Origin: Bremerella sp. P1
Lineage (GTDB): Bacteria; Planctomycetota; Planctomycetia; Pirellulales; Pirellulaceae
Direction of reading: 5' to 3'
DNA length: 64,000 nt
Assembly: GCF_028748185.1 (NCBI RefSeq)
Contig: NZ_CP118164.1
Span: 3,621,814-3,685,813, forward strand
The translations under genes were made by a program, and so were the position numbers. The first letter of the stretch is position 1. The number at the start of each line of letters is the position of its first letter. The notes under the pieces were generated by a model. That model was not told where the DNA came from. It saw nothing but the letters and a program-made list of their open reading frames with translations, and did no database searches. Shown piece after piece: positions 50,865-60,004 of this stretch.

Positions 50865-50880
50865 ATAATTGAGATTATCT
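50865..50880. promoter_or_regulatory. GATAAT-TGAG-ATTATC inverted repeat
   Basis: Perfect 6-bp arms around 4 nt, between the AlpA-like stop and the recombinase start. It could be an operator or recombination core site. Confidence 0.35.
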
Positions 50881-50911
50881 TCCCCAATCTTGTCTGAAAG
50901 GTGTCAACAAA

Positions 50912-51844
50912 GTGTCTGATTCTCGTACAGAAGGCGGCAAAAACCCGAGTGATAATGTTTTCGACAACATCCCTGTCGGCAAAGACGAGGCCCGTCTGTT
51001 CGGGGAGTACCTCGGCTCTTCCGATCTCTCGGCCAACTCCCAGCGAGCCATCGTCAACGACCTGCGAAAATTCGCACGGTGGTTTGTGAACGCCAACCGG
51101 GAAACACTGACGTTCGCCCGAGTTACCACCAGAGACATCACCGACTTCCGAGACTCGCTTCGTGACCAAGGGCAAGCTGTCGCCACAGTGAACCGTGCCC
51201 TCGTCAGTGTCCGTCGTTACTGCCGTTGGCTGTGCGAAGTTGGGCACCTGCAAATGAATCCAGCGAAGGGCGTCAAAGAACTCAGGATGCAGGAGCTTGC
51301 TCCCAAGGGACTTGACCGAGCGCAGGTCCGGCGATTGTTTCGAGAAGTTGAACTTCGGAACGACGTGCGAGCGAATGCCGTCTTCAGTTTCATCATCTAC
51401 ACCGGCTGCCGAGTCGGTGATCTCGTGGACCTGACACTCGATGATCTCTTGTTGTCCGAGCGATCCGGCACGGCGGTCTTCCGTTCTGGCAAGGGGAACA
51501 AACAACGCTCGGTTCCGGTTCCACTGGCCGCACGGAAAGCACTCTCGGCCTATTTGGAAACACGGCCACCCATTGAAGGTGATGAAGTGTTCGTCGGCGA
51601 GCGTGGACCGCTCAGCGACAAGGGAGTGCGATGCCTGTGTGACAAGTACAGCGTCATCTGCGGTTTCAAGATTCACCCGCATCTGCTTCGTCACACGATG
51701 GCGCACAAGTTCCTTGAAGACAATCCCGGCGATCTGGTCTCGCTCGCACAAATCCTCGGTCACGAGAACCTCAACACCACGAAGCGGTACGTCGCCCGAA
51801 CCGAGCAGGAGTTGGCCGACGCCGCTGAGCGGATGCAGTTCTGA
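50912..51844 (+). CDS. tyrosine recombinase, XerC/D-like
   Basis: 310-aa protein with the full catalytic set: Arg in IIYTGCRVGDLVDL, Lys in RSGKGNKQRS, HPHLLRHTMAHKF (His-x-x-Arg), ILGHENLNTT and Tyr in KRYVARTEQ. The N-terminal SAM-like core-binding domain is present. It is closer to XerC/XerD than to the two recombinases near attL, so the island has two recombinase types. GTG start. Confidence 0.93.
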   Translation: MSDSRTEGGKNPSDNVFDNIPVGKDEARLFGEYLGSSDLSANSQRAIVNDLRKFARWFVNANRETLTFARVTTRDITDFRDSLRDQGQAVATVNRALVSVRRYCRWLCEVGHLQMNPAKGVKELRMQELAPKGLDRAQVRRLFREVELRNDVRANAVFSFIIYTGCRVGDLVDLTLDDLLLSERSGTAVFRSGKGNKQRSVPVPLAARKALSAYLETRPPIEGDEVFVGERGPLSDKGVRCLCDKYSVICGFKIHPHLLRHTMAHKFLEDNPGDLVSLAQILGHENLNTTKRYVARTEQELADAAERMQF

Positions 51845-51846
51845 GC

Positions 51847-51859
51847 GAGGCACCTGCTA
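51847..51859 (+). repeat. 13-bp element, copy 11 (GAGGCACCTGCTA)
   Basis: One mismatch at base 1; begins 2 nt after the recombinase stop and ends 41 nt before the next start codon. Confidence 0.9.
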
Positions 51860-51900
51860 TCCGAGGGAACAATCACAACCCTTTCTCTCGGAGAACGCAC

Positions 51901-52206
51901 ATGACCAAGACCGCAATCGCCAACGGCCAAGTCGAGACCATACAGAAAGCCGCCGCTGATGCTAATGCCGTGCAAGATGCGTGCAACCTCGTGGCAGTGG
52001 TCGGCTGCTTCCACCGTCACCTGCTCGCTCTCCATCATGCCGATGTTTGCGGTGACGATCTCATCAACCATCCAGTTGTCATCGCCTTCGTGAGCAAGTT
52101 GAGCAGTTTGTGTCGGATGAACTTCGACCGTGAGATGGCCGCTTTCACCGCCATCGACAAGCTTCAGCGTGGAGAGGACGTCGAGTACGAAGTGATCCCG
52201 CTGTGA
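51901..52206 (+). CDS. island backbone hypothetical protein, 101 aa
   Basis: Not recognised. Helical, with two Cys and four His in CNLVAVVGCFHRHLLALHHAD (about 28-48), which could bind metal. Ribosome site CTCGGAGAACGCAC. Preceded by a 13-bp element like its neighbours, so it is part of the same regulated set. Confidence 0.6.
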   Translation: MTKTAIANGQVETIQKAAADANAVQDACNLVAVVGCFHRHLLALHHADVCGDDLINHPVVIAFVSKLSSLCRMNFDREMAAFTAIDKLQRGEDVEYEVIPL

Positions 52207-52240
52207 CCAAAAAGGCAATTCCCACTTTGATCGCCGACAG

Positions 52241-52253
52241 GAGGCACCTGCTA
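52241..52253 (+). repeat. 13-bp element, copy 12 (GAGGCACCTGCTA)
   Basis: Ends 46 nt before the start at 52300. The leader contains TCCAAATTTTGTACTGGAG. Confidence 0.9.
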
Positions 52254-52299
52254 CGTCGCCAGACAAACAACATTCCAAATTTTGTACTGGAGACCGGCG

Positions 52300-52716
52300 A
52301 TGTCGAAGACGATCACCGCAACCTGCACGCTGAACGGCCACGAACTCACCGACGTTCCCGTCGTCAATCCCGGCGACTGGTTCGGCAAGACGTGGCTGCT
52401 GGAAATCGGCGGCTCTTACACGCCGCTGTTCCTAATCGTCGAAGCGGACTCGGCCAGTGACGCCATCGACGAACTGGCCGACAGTGAGAAGTGGGGCCAC
52501 AACATCGTGGTCGATGACGCCGATCTGGGCGACTACGACCCCGAAACTTGCCACTACGGGCCGTCTGGCCAAGTTCTCGATCTTGACCACCTGGCCATCC
52601 ACGGGTGCGAGGGCTGCGACGTGCCATTCCCATGCCGATACCACGGCGAAGGTTTGCCACCCGAAGGCATCGATCCCACCGAGTTCTGCTGGGACGACTT
52701 CGACGCCGAGGAATAG
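52300..52716 (+). CDS. island backbone hypothetical protein, 138 aa, acidic
   Basis: Not recognised. Strongly acidic; N-terminal beta-rich part (TWLLEIGGSYTPLFLIVEAD), and a C-terminal cluster GCEGCDVPFPCRYHGEG that could bind zinc. The stop codon TAG is the first three bases of the next 13-bp element. The ATG at 52300 has a GGAGACC site. Confidence 0.65.
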   Translation: MSKTITATCTLNGHELTDVPVVNPGDWFGKTWLLEIGGSYTPLFLIVEADSASDAIDELADSEKWGHNIVVDDADLGDYDPETCHYGPSGQVLDLDHLAIHGCEGCDVPFPCRYHGEGLPPEGIDPTEFCWDDFDAEE

Positions 52717-52726
52717 GCACCTGCAA
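52714..52726 (+). repeat. 13-bp element, copy 13 (TAGGCACCTGCAA)
   Basis: One mismatch at base 12. It overlaps the preceding stop codon and ends 43 nt before the next start. Confidence 0.85.
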
Positions 52727-52769
52727 CTCGGGCAGACATCAATCATCCCCAAGACGCAGGAGACTAAAC

Positions 52770-53192
52770 ATGGGTTGGACCTATCCCTACGGCGTGGACC
52801 GCAAGCAGTTGATCGCCCAGCGAGTGGAAGGTTGGGAGCGAGACACCGGCGACATGCTGGTGAAAAGCACATGCCTGAAGCACTGCTACCGTGGTGGTGT
52901 GTTCTCTGGCGTGCTGTGGAGCGTCTGGGAACGCACCTTCACGAAGAACGGCGAGGAAGCGCAGCCGTCCGAGCGATGGATTCAATGTGACCTGCTCCGC
53001 TGCGACCGTGGTGATTGGGGCTACAAGGACATGGAGGAGTCGATGGGTCCGTTCTACTTCAGTTGTCCACTCGGATACCTCGAACTCGTTCCCATCGACC
53101 GCTACGGGGGTAATGCCGAGTGGCGAGAACAAGTGGTCGAGCATCACCGCCGACGTGCTGAGAAGCGGAAGTGCCGAGCCATCATCGTCTGA
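52770..53192 (+). CDS. island backbone protein, 140 aa (MGWTYPYG family)
   Basis: Begins MGWTYPYGVDRKQLIAQR. I recall this start from conserved proteins of unknown function on bacterial mobile elements (possibly DUF6927); this is memory, not a search. Rich in Trp, Tyr and Cys. Ribosome site GCAGGAGACTAAAC. Confidence 0.65.
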   Translation: MGWTYPYGVDRKQLIAQRVEGWERDTGDMLVKSTCLKHCYRGGVFSGVLWSVWERTFTKNGEEAQPSERWIQCDLLRCDRGDWGYKDMEESMGPFYFSCPLGYLELVPIDRYGGNAEWREQVVEHHRRRAEKRKCRAIIV

Positions 53193-53204
53193 TCGTGACA
53201 GTGC

Positions 53205-53217
53205 TAGGCACCTGCTA
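53205..53217 (+). repeat. 13-bp element, copy 14 (TAGGCACCTGCTA)
   Basis: Exact consensus; ends 41 nt before the start at 53259. The leader contains ATCCAACTCGAACAATCGGAG. Confidence 0.9.
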
Positions 53218-53258
53218 CTTCACCGTCAGCCAATCCAACTCGAACAATCGGAGATCAC

Positions 53259-53552
53259 ATGGTCGCAGAACGCAAACAGTTGTTCCCTCTTGGTCAGGTC
53301 GTCGCCACGCCGGACGCCATCGCCTCACTCGAAGAGGCAGGCGAGTCCGCCATGCCCTTCATCCTTCGTCATCAATCCGGTGACTGGGGCGAAGCACTTT
53401 GCGATGAGGACAAAGCACTGAACGACGAAGCTCTCAACGACGGGTCACGCATCCTCTCGGCGTACATCCTCAAGAACACCGGCCAGAAGGTCTGGATCAT
53501 CACCGAGGCAGACAGGTCGAGTACATGCGTGCTGCTCCCAACCTGCTACTAG
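53259..53552 (+). CDS. island backbone small protein, 97 aa
   Basis: Conserved-looking mobile-element protein of unknown function. It has LFPLGQVVATPDAIASLEEAG, RHQSGDWGE, ALNDGSRILSAY and ends KVWIITEADRSSTCVLLP. The RILSAY...VWIITEADRSSTC pattern recurs in plasmid and island proteins (recalled, unsearched). Last gene of the plus-strand series; a terminator follows. Confidence 0.75.
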   Translation: MVAERKQLFPLGQVVATPDAIASLEEAGESAMPFILRHQSGDWGEALCDEDKALNDEALNDGSRILSAYILKNTGQKVWIITEADRSSTCVLLPTCY

Positions 53553-53554
53553 GT

Positions 53555-53567
53555 CAGGCACCTGCTA
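53555..53567 (+). repeat. 13-bp element, copy 15 (CAGGCACCTGCTA)
   Basis: Begins 3 nt after the preceding stop; followed by TCCAAC but no gene, then a terminator. Confidence 0.9.
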
Positions 53568-53606
53568 ATCCAACATAGAAATCAATGATCGAGTTGTCTC
53601 CGTGCC

Positions 53607-53649
53607 GCCAGCCTCGTGGTTTTGTCTCCGACCCGAGGCTGGCCTTTTC
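53607..53649 (+). terminator. intrinsic terminator of the small-gene series
   Basis: Stem GCCAGCCTCG/CGAGGCTGGC, 17-nt loop, then CTTTTCTT. Confidence 0.88.
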
Positions 53650-54022
53650 TTCATCGGCGACAAGCCAAGTCGTGTTGAAGAACTAAAAACCAAACAATTC
53701 TCAACCATTTCTTCACATCGATGTCAGGCAGGCCGGGGTTGCAGATGACTTAACCCTGTTTCTTTTTTGTTGGTCCCCGCTCGTTTCGTTTTCCCCAATG
53801 GGCTGTGAATCAATATGGGAAAAGCGAGATTGAAAAATCACCGTCGCCTCGAAATCTGTTGGCGGCAGGGTCGTCCAAGTGTTGCTGTTGCAAAAGTTGT
53901 AATCGTGGCGTGAAAAGTCGGTGTGCTGGTGGCCTGTTCGTGGTTCAGAAGGAACGGGACTCCCCCCAAAAACCGCCGTCGATACGTTGAGCCATCGTGG
54001 GTGCGCAACGTGAACGTTGAGA

Positions 54023-55480
54023 TCACGCTGCCAACATGTCGAAGCACCCAACAAATCGTGTCACATAGTCGGGATGAAGCCGCTCTGGACGGATTGGGAT
54101 GACTTCCACGGGGCGAATCACGTCTTGGTCCGGTGTTCTAGTCAGTGATTCGGACCAACTGAGGAGTGATGGGGAAATGGGGTTTCCATAGAGGATGCTC
54201 CCCCCTCCTGTAAAGAAAGTCGCTTCTTCTGCTTCCAACTGCTTTTCACCAGCTTCGGCCAGTTTCACCATCAACTCAGCCGAAAAACGCCATTTGGCAG
54301 CCTTGCCTTTGACGAACGTGCCATCGTCGGCGTACCAACCGGGCCGGTAGCTTTCGTCTTCCCACTCAATCAGGCCCAGCGAAGACAGGTAGTTCCGAAT
54401 CACGGCGAAGCGTTTGTGGTCCCAGCCTCGCTCAACATCACCAGCTTCGTACAAAGCCTTCCACAATTCAGCCCACCGCTTCGTTGGCATGGCACCATTG
54501 GCAGGCATGTTGTTCGTCAACCATTCACCCAGCATCAGGGCAATGGCCATGTCCCCAACCGTGACCACCGACCGGCCACTCGTCTTCAACGGATGAGCGG
54601 AGATCAGACTTGATGCCACCACCTGAAAACGACCGTCTTTCTTCAGCCCAGCAAGGGTTTCAGCGTCAAAGTGTTTGCCAGAAACCGACCCAGACGACGG
54701 ATCGACCTGAATCAGTGAAGGCTTGGTCTCAGGTGTAGGCAGATGAAACAGGATGTCACCTGCTGCAATGCGAGTCGTGTTCTTTAATTCGTCGAACCGG
54801 GAGACGAGACCTCTTGGTACCTTGGCCAGCATCCCCGACTTGTAGCTCAGCACTTCAAACTTTCGCCATCCCCACTCCACCACTGGCATGGTTCCTTTGA
54901 TCTCCACAAACTCTACGTCAAAATCGGCAGCCAGATCATTGAGCCACGGAGTCAGTACTTGCAAAAGGGCTTTGTTCACATGCTCCGTGTCGTGGTCCTC
55001 TTTTTCGAGCAGAAAATAGCCGTGGCCTCCCCTGCCATTCGTCGATGGCTCGGAGTAGAGGTTGGGAAAGTAGTTGTCACGGAGGAATTGAAGATACTGA
55101 CGTGCGCCCTCGGGCGAGCCTTTCTTCTTGCAGTCCACGTCGATGTTTGTGAGTGTCAGTAGTTTCTTGGACTCGCCAGCCCCGGCGAAATACATCTGTC
55201 GTAGGGCGTGACAGTGGGGAGTGACATTGTTCCAGCCCCAGCGGAACGGAAGAAAGGATGGCTCTCCACGCTCCAGAACGGCGAAGTGCTTCAGCACACG
55301 TTCATTCTTGTTGCAATGCTTTGGGCGAGGCTCACCGGCGAAGTGTTCTCCAAGATCAATCTCGGACACATGCCGCTTGAACCACGCCAACGGTGAGGTA
55401 GTCCGCTCGTTCGTCGGCGTTGCATTTCTTTCAGCGATCCTTCGGCGGAACTCGTCCGCATGTTCTCTTTCAACAACCAT
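54023..55480 (-). CDS. putative primase/replication protein
   Basis: 485 aa (ATG at 55480; a TTG at 55495 is possible). No clear family. The N-terminal half contains LTNIDVDCKKKGSPEGARQYL (DxD) and SEPSTNGRGGHGYFLLEKED, spaced like the DxD and SxH motifs of archaeo-eukaryotic primases (AEP), with DFDVEFVEI further on as a possible third acidic motif. The C-terminal half is helical, with a possible winged helix. It would supply priming for an island with autonomous replication. This is a motif-based guess. Confidence 0.45.
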   Translation of the reverse strand: MVVEREHADEFRRRIAERNATPTNERTTSPLAWFKRHVSEIDLGEHFAGEPRPKHCNKNERVLKHFAVLERGEPSFLPFRWGWNNVTPHCHALRQMYFAGAGESKKLLTLTNIDVDCKKKGSPEGARQYLQFLRDNYFPNLYSEPSTNGRGGHGYFLLEKEDHDTEHVNKALLQVLTPWLNDLAADFDVEFVEIKGTMPVVEWGWRKFEVLSYKSGMLAKVPRGLVSRFDELKNTTRIAAGDILFHLPTPETKPSLIQVDPSSGSVSGKHFDAETLAGLKKDGRFQVVASSLISAHPLKTSGRSVVTVGDMAIALMLGEWLTNNMPANGAMPTKRWAELWKALYEAGDVERGWDHKRFAVIRNYLSSLGLIEWEDESYRPGWYADDGTFVKGKAAKWRFSAELMVKLAEAGEKQLEAEEATFFTGGGSILYGNPISPSLLSWSESLTRTPDQDVIRPVEVIPIRPERLHPDYVTRFVGCFDMLAA

Positions 55481-55970
55481 CGTATCGTTCAACAAATAAA
55501 GAACGCCTCAGCAGGTTTTCAGTTGGGAAACGGAAAAGCACCGGGCCGAGGCGTCCAGTTGTGTTGATAGATGTCTTCGGTGCTTTCTTGGCGTCCGTTC
55601 CCCGCACCTTTATGTAGTGTGGATGATCTCAAAAATTCAGGAATAGGTCAAAAATCTGTTCTGCCACCTTGATAGACAACTTTGAAGCTCAAAGTTGGGA
55701 GATCGCAACTGAAAAATGTCATACTTTTTGGCCCGAAAGGTCAAAACACAACGGGCCACTCGTAGATTTTAGCCATTCTTTAATTTATCGCAGAACACTC
55801 GAACTCGCTGATGAAAGTCATGGTACCGTGCGATCAACGTCACAGTTGGCCAATTGATCGAAGCAAAGTCTGATGCCCCAGCAATCTTCACCTACTGAAC
55901 TATGGGCTGGCTCTGTCTGAGAAACCGGTATTTCAGACGGCTGCATTTTTTCGATTACAAAAGTTGGAAC
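55481..55970. other. non-coding stretch left of the truncated gene copy
   Basis: 490 nt. It contains the long inverted repeat AAAGCACCG ... CGGTGCTTT (about 55536-55586); no protein frame is supported. Confidence 0.45.
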
Positions 55971-56130
55971 CTAAGACCAAGCACATTGTCTTGTGTCCGT
56001 CTCTTCTGCATCCAGAATCAGCATTGCCAAGGTCTCATCAGGACCAAAACCATTTGCGACATCCATCTTCAATGGTAGTTTTTCCGCACAGTACAGTCGT
56101 TGGACTCGGGCTATGAGGTCTGACTTGTTG
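55971..56130 (-). pseudogene. C-terminal remnant homologous to the gene at 60005-60403
   Basis: The minus-strand frame reads ...NGFGPDETLAMLILDAEET before a stop, matching HGLGPEESVAMMILDAEET at the end of the 132-aa gene at 60005. Upstream the frame shows a stop after about 55 codons and no start region. The two copies differ at about a third of bases by eye, so the duplication is not recent. It lies 40 nt downstream of the third GYF gene. Confidence 0.65.
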
Positions 56131-56169
56131 CCTTATTGTTGTAAGCACCCACTTCGTGCGTGGTCGGGG

Positions 56170-57405
56170 TCACTCGACGCAGGCCCCCCAAACAATCACA
56201 TTCCACGAACTGGGAGGGTAAGAGCCGGGAACGAGTTCGTTGGTCTTTATCATCGGAGTAAAGTGAAGTCCTGTTTTCAACACACCAAGAACATGAATAG
56301 TCTCCCCGTTGTATGACTGTACCCACACATGACCCCGATCACCCGGGGCGTCCCGGACCAAAGTTGGCTCCCCGAACCCGTCAACCCAATCTTGGTAGCT
56401 GCATCCAAAGTCAATGTCATAGTACTTCCGGGTCACACCATCGTCGATTCCGAAGTTTACCTTAGTGCCATGCTGTATTGTGCGTGGATCAGTGTATTGT
56501 TTTTTTATCGAACCACCCATTTGCTCAAATTGAGCCATGAATGTGTCTGCTTTGGGGAGTGGTAATCGCCGTGAAAAGGCTTCTATGGTTTCTTGTCCTC
56601 GTTCTCGCTTGTCCACAACCGAGCAGTTATCCAACATGATGATGTAGGCATCTTTGTCGGGAAAAGGATGTCGTCCGATGAACGTGCCAGATACTGTAAG
56701 CTGTGAATGGCTACTCGTTACATTTTTTAATGTATCCTCTTCCGTCTGGTCGAAGTGGCAAACTGCTGATACATCCTTGTACTCAGTGCTGAGTCCTATA
56801 GAAATCTTGCCCTTTATGCTCCCTCCATCCAAGTCTCTGGCCTTTCCTCTATTGGTCCAGAGTCCTGTGACGCTGATCTTCCGGCCCTGAAAATCTGATG
56901 AATCGATATTGGCGGGTAGGTTCTGGAAAAAATCTGCTGAGTTGGAAGAAATGCTGCTTTTTGAAGTGGCTTCGAAACCACTGCCAAAATGATCGTTGCG
57001 ATTTTCGTTTGCTTCAGCTACGACATCGGAATTGCTCTCGATTGTCGCAGAAGGTCCGTCGGACGGCGGTATACTCAAAAGTCCGATAAAAAGGACCATG
57101 ACTGTGGCAAACGCCACACCCACCAGCAACCGCCTCGGCGTGAATACTTGGACCCTCCCAGCAGTTTCTAGTTCGTCGATCTTCCGTTTAGACGGAAGCT
57201 TGGGGGGTGGCGAACTGGGACGTGATGCCACCTGATCCGAAGAAAATAAGTTCTTCACTTTCTCAGCAATTATGAAATCGCCATCGCCTCCCTTACGAAC
57301 GAGATCATCAGAATTGAGTTTTCCTGCCAGCGCAAGCTCCCGAAGCTGGTGGCCAGAGATAGGGCCGCTCAACCTGTTTTCACGACGAATGAACCATTGT
57401 GCCAT
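56170..57405 (-). CDS. GYF_2-domain membrane protein C
   Basis: 411-aa protein. The N-terminal GYF_2 domain is MAQWFIRRENRLSGPISGHQLRELALAGKLNSDDLVRKGGDGDF (1-45). One membrane helix (about residues 90-110) and a large C-terminal soluble domain follow, with no recognised family (contains GFGEPTLVRDAPGDRGHVWVQ). GYF_2 domains bind Pro-rich peptides or partner proteins. The start at 57405 lies 1 nt after the stop of protein B. Confidence 0.7.
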   Translation of the reverse strand: MAQWFIRRENRLSGPISGHQLRELALAGKLNSDDLVRKGGDGDFIIAEKVKNLFSSDQVASRPSSPPPKLPSKRKIDELETAGRVQVFTPRRLLVGVAFATVMVLFIGLLSIPPSDGPSATIESNSDVVAEANENRNDHFGSGFEATSKSSISSNSADFFQNLPANIDSSDFQGRKISVTGLWTNRGKARDLDGGSIKGKISIGLSTEYKDVSAVCHFDQTEEDTLKNVTSSHSQLTVSGTFIGRHPFPDKDAYIIMLDNCSVVDKRERGQETIEAFSRRLPLPKADTFMAQFEQMGGSIKKQYTDPRTIQHGTKVNFGIDDGVTRKYYDIDFGCSYQDWVDGFGEPTLVRDAPGDRGHVWVQSYNGETIHVLGVLKTGLHFTPMIKTNELVPGSYPPSSWNVIVWGACVE

Positions 57406-57406
57406 G

Positions 57407-58567
57407 TTACCTTGGCCTCCTATTGGCAAGTCTCGCCACCTGCTCTTCGGTCAAAGCCACATCATATACAGCTAATTCATCAATCACACCGGAAAATGCG
57501 TAGTAGGTGCTGCCAGTTGTGTATGTGCCCAATGTTATTGGACCATTTGTTGTGTCCAGTGTACGGGAGACATTTGCAACAACTTTCCCATCAAACCAGT
57601 ACAGTACAGTAGTGCCATCGAAGGTCAGGCAATGATGATGCCACTCACGATCTACTACGGCGTCAGTGGAGTGCTGGCCACCCCATCCGTACATACACCA
57701 TCTGCCCTTAACGTGGCAGATACCCCACGCTCTTTTGCCGAATTCATCCTTGCCACATGAGATGACATGTGAGTTTCTTGCTTCAGATTCACCGCCATTT
57801 TTGATCCATGCCGATAGTGTGCGTGGAGCCTTTCCCGCAGGAAGCTTACAAGGCACTTGAAGTAATCGCCTATCCTTGAACGCTGCTGCCCTTCCGTCGA
57901 TACCGTCCACAAGAACGATCCCTTTGGCGGCAAGTTGACTTCGTGGCACATAGTTATCATCGAACGTCAACGAGAATACCGTGTCGGGCGTTACCGATCC
58001 GCCAACATTTGTGGGAATCTCTGGGGAGTTCACATTGGCTGTTTCGCTCGTCTTACTCGGATTTTTTTCAGGCGAGTCTGGTTGCTGTGGTTTGGGAGTG
58101 GTTGCTGCTGCTGCTGCGTCAACCCTCTCGTCCATTGCTTGCAATTCTCGTCTGAGCAAAGCATCTTGACGATCCAATGATTCTCGGGTCTGTTGAACAA
58201 GGTCTTCTCCGGTAATCTTATCTCGGAGGTCTTGAATGGCACCCGAGACCCTTGCCCAAGCGGTTGGCTCATCTCGAAACTGAGCCACGATTCCGAAGCC
58301 AATTATCATTAGCACCAACGTCCACAGTGCTACCCCCCCCCAGCCTTTCATATTGAGCGAACGTGAGGTTTTAGGGGTATTGCCATCAGGTAAAGGTGGC
58401 GGTGGATTGCTTCCAATGACGCTGGCTGGAATGGACTCCAAGTCACCATCTCGCCACACAAGGTCATCAGGCTCTATAACCCCAGTTTCTACCAATTTCT
58501 CAAGCTGTGAAGCTGAGAAAGGTCCATAGCCCTTTCCGTCATCAGCTAAAAACCATTCGTTTGTCAT
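57407..58567 (-). CDS. GYF_2-domain membrane protein B with LamG-like domain
   Basis: 386-aa protein. GYF_2 domain at 1-45 (MTNEWFLADDGKGYGPFSASQLEKLVETG), Pro-rich spacer, membrane helix about 77-97 (GVALWTLVLMIIGFGIVAQF), coiled-coil linker, then a concanavalin/LamG-type domain (about 190-380: RTLSAWIKNGG, WHHHCLTFDGTTVLYWFDGKVV, GVIDELAVYDVALTEEQV). LamG domains bind carbohydrates or proteins outside the cell, so the domain is probably exposed across the membrane. Confidence 0.85.
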   Translation of the reverse strand: MTNEWFLADDGKGYGPFSASQLEKLVETGVIEPDDLVWRDGDLESIPASVIGSNPPPPLPDGNTPKTSRSLNMKGWGGVALWTLVLMIIGFGIVAQFRDEPTAWARVSGAIQDLRDKITGEDLVQQTRESLDRQDALLRRELQAMDERVDAAAAATTPKPQQPDSPEKNPSKTSETANVNSPEIPTNVGGSVTPDTVFSLTFDDNYVPRSQLAAKGIVLVDGIDGRAAAFKDRRLLQVPCKLPAGKAPRTLSAWIKNGGESEARNSHVISCGKDEFGKRAWGICHVKGRWCMYGWGGQHSTDAVVDREWHHHCLTFDGTTVLYWFDGKVVANVSRTLDTTNGPITLGTYTTGSTYYAFSGVIDELAVYDVALTEEQVARLANRRPR

Positions 58568-58584
58568 GAATCGGCTCTATCAAC

Positions 58585-59964
58585 TTATTGATCGATGATT
58601 CTGTGTTTGGCTCTGATATGTGTAAAGTTCAATTTTGACGACCACCAATGATACTCAGATTGCTTCACAAGACCGATTCCTTCGGCGTACCAATTAACCC
58701 ACTTTGCAACTACTGGCATTCTATCATCGCCTAAGATTTCTTTTTCAATCATGACACAGCGTCTTTCATTGTGGCGTACACAGCGTCGGTAATGGAAACG
58801 AGTTATCACCTCCTCACCAACCACATCGAGATTAATCCATTCCCACTGATCTCCGGGCAAGGCACCGATACGGATGATCGGGGAGGTGAAGCCTTCACCA
58901 TGATATTGGAGCATAGTTTTTGGCTCACCTTTACTAAGTTGAATATTGAACGTCACGTCTGATTCACCAATCTGCGTGCGTTCCTTGTAACCTGTGATCG
59001 ATGTCTGTTCCCATAATTGTGGTGTCAAGGAAGCTTTAAGCATATCAGGGTTAATGGAGCGGAAACGGAAAGTGCCAGCCTTGGCAAAATCTTCCGTGAG
59101 AGGGACTGCTGCTATATCTGGACTTTCTTCTACGTCCGCAAAGGGCAGGTTTTCATAGGCTGCATCGCCCAACTCTTCGAGTGTTCCGATTTCGCCAGAT
59201 TCCGCTGAAGCTGAGGAAGACTTTGTTTTTGTAGCGATTGTTGACCCCGAACGAATTGTCGCAATCAACTCCCGTCCAACATCACTCGAAACCATAGGGC
59301 TAACGGGCGAGACATAGGAGTTCATTTTCTCGTAAACATCTTTAGCTTCAGCTTCACGACCATCTTCGGCGAGAAAGTCGAATGTCCTTCCATAGACACT
59401 GGATCGTTTCTCTGTGGGAATCCAATCCGATAATTCCTGTACGATGGAAAGGTAGAATGGGCCTGCCTCACTTCTATCTCCCTGATCCCATAGCGACTCC
59501 GCTTGTGCGATCTTGACAGCAGCAGCTTCACGTTGGAAAACTGAGGTTACTATGCTCATGACAAGCAGGGCAGCAACGGCACCTCCACCAATGAGTAGAG
59601 TTTTCCTTGAAAGTCTCTCAGTGCCGACGAGCTTGAAAATGAGCAAAATGAAACCGACCGGAGGAAAGATCAGACAAAACAAACCAATGACGAAAAGGTT
59701 CTGCCACCACCTTTGACCCTCCTTAAGCGACACACCTGTTTTTCGTGCCTCAGGTGGTTGAGTCGGAGTTGAAACTTTTGTTTCACACAGATGAGGAAAC
59801 AGCCATTTTACGGTCCCTGCCCGACGCCAATCTTTCATGTCGGTATGCCAAACGAGATCGTCGGGGGAAAGCTGGCCAGTTGTGGCCAGTTCATTCAGTT
59901 GCGACGACGTGATTGGACCGTGCGTTTCGCCGTTTTGTGAATAGTGCCAAAGTTTCTCGCTCAT
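58585..59964 (-). CDS. GYF_2-domain membrane protein A
   Basis: 459-aa protein. GYF_2 domain at 1-55 (LWHYSQNGETHGPITSSQLNELATTGQ), then two or three membrane helices around 88-142 (FVIGLFCLIFPPVGFILLIF; LIGGGAVAALLVMSIVTSVF), a coiled region and a C-terminal domain with no recognised family. First of the three tandem GYF genes on this strand; 17 nt separate it from protein B. Codon use differs from the left-arm genes (lower GC), indicating transfer. Confidence 0.75.
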   Translation of the reverse strand: MSEKLWHYSQNGETHGPITSSQLNELATTGQLSPDDLVWHTDMKDWRRAGTVKWLFPHLCETKVSTPTQPPEARKTGVSLKEGQRWWQNLFVIGLFCLIFPPVGFILLIFKLVGTERLSRKTLLIGGGAVAALLVMSIVTSVFQREAAAVKIAQAESLWDQGDRSEAGPFYLSIVQELSDWIPTEKRSSVYGRTFDFLAEDGREAEAKDVYEKMNSYVSPVSPMVSSDVGRELIATIRSGSTIATKTKSSSASAESGEIGTLEELGDAAYENLPFADVEESPDIAAVPLTEDFAKAGTFRFRSINPDMLKASLTPQLWEQTSITGYKERTQIGESDVTFNIQLSKGEPKTMLQYHGEGFTSPIIRIGALPGDQWEWINLDVVGEEVITRFHYRRCVRHNERRCVMIEKEILGDDRMPVVAKWVNWYAEGIGLVKQSEYHWWSSKLNFTHIRAKHRIIDQ

Positions 59965-60004
59965 GGCTTGGCATTATCCCCTGACTTTTCACGAACTGCA
60001 ACAT

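Larger units (their letters stand above)
53553..54022. other. non-coding stretch after the plus-strand backbone genes
   Basis: Holds copy 15, a terminator, then about 370 nt with no convincing frame on either strand. Confidence 0.5.
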
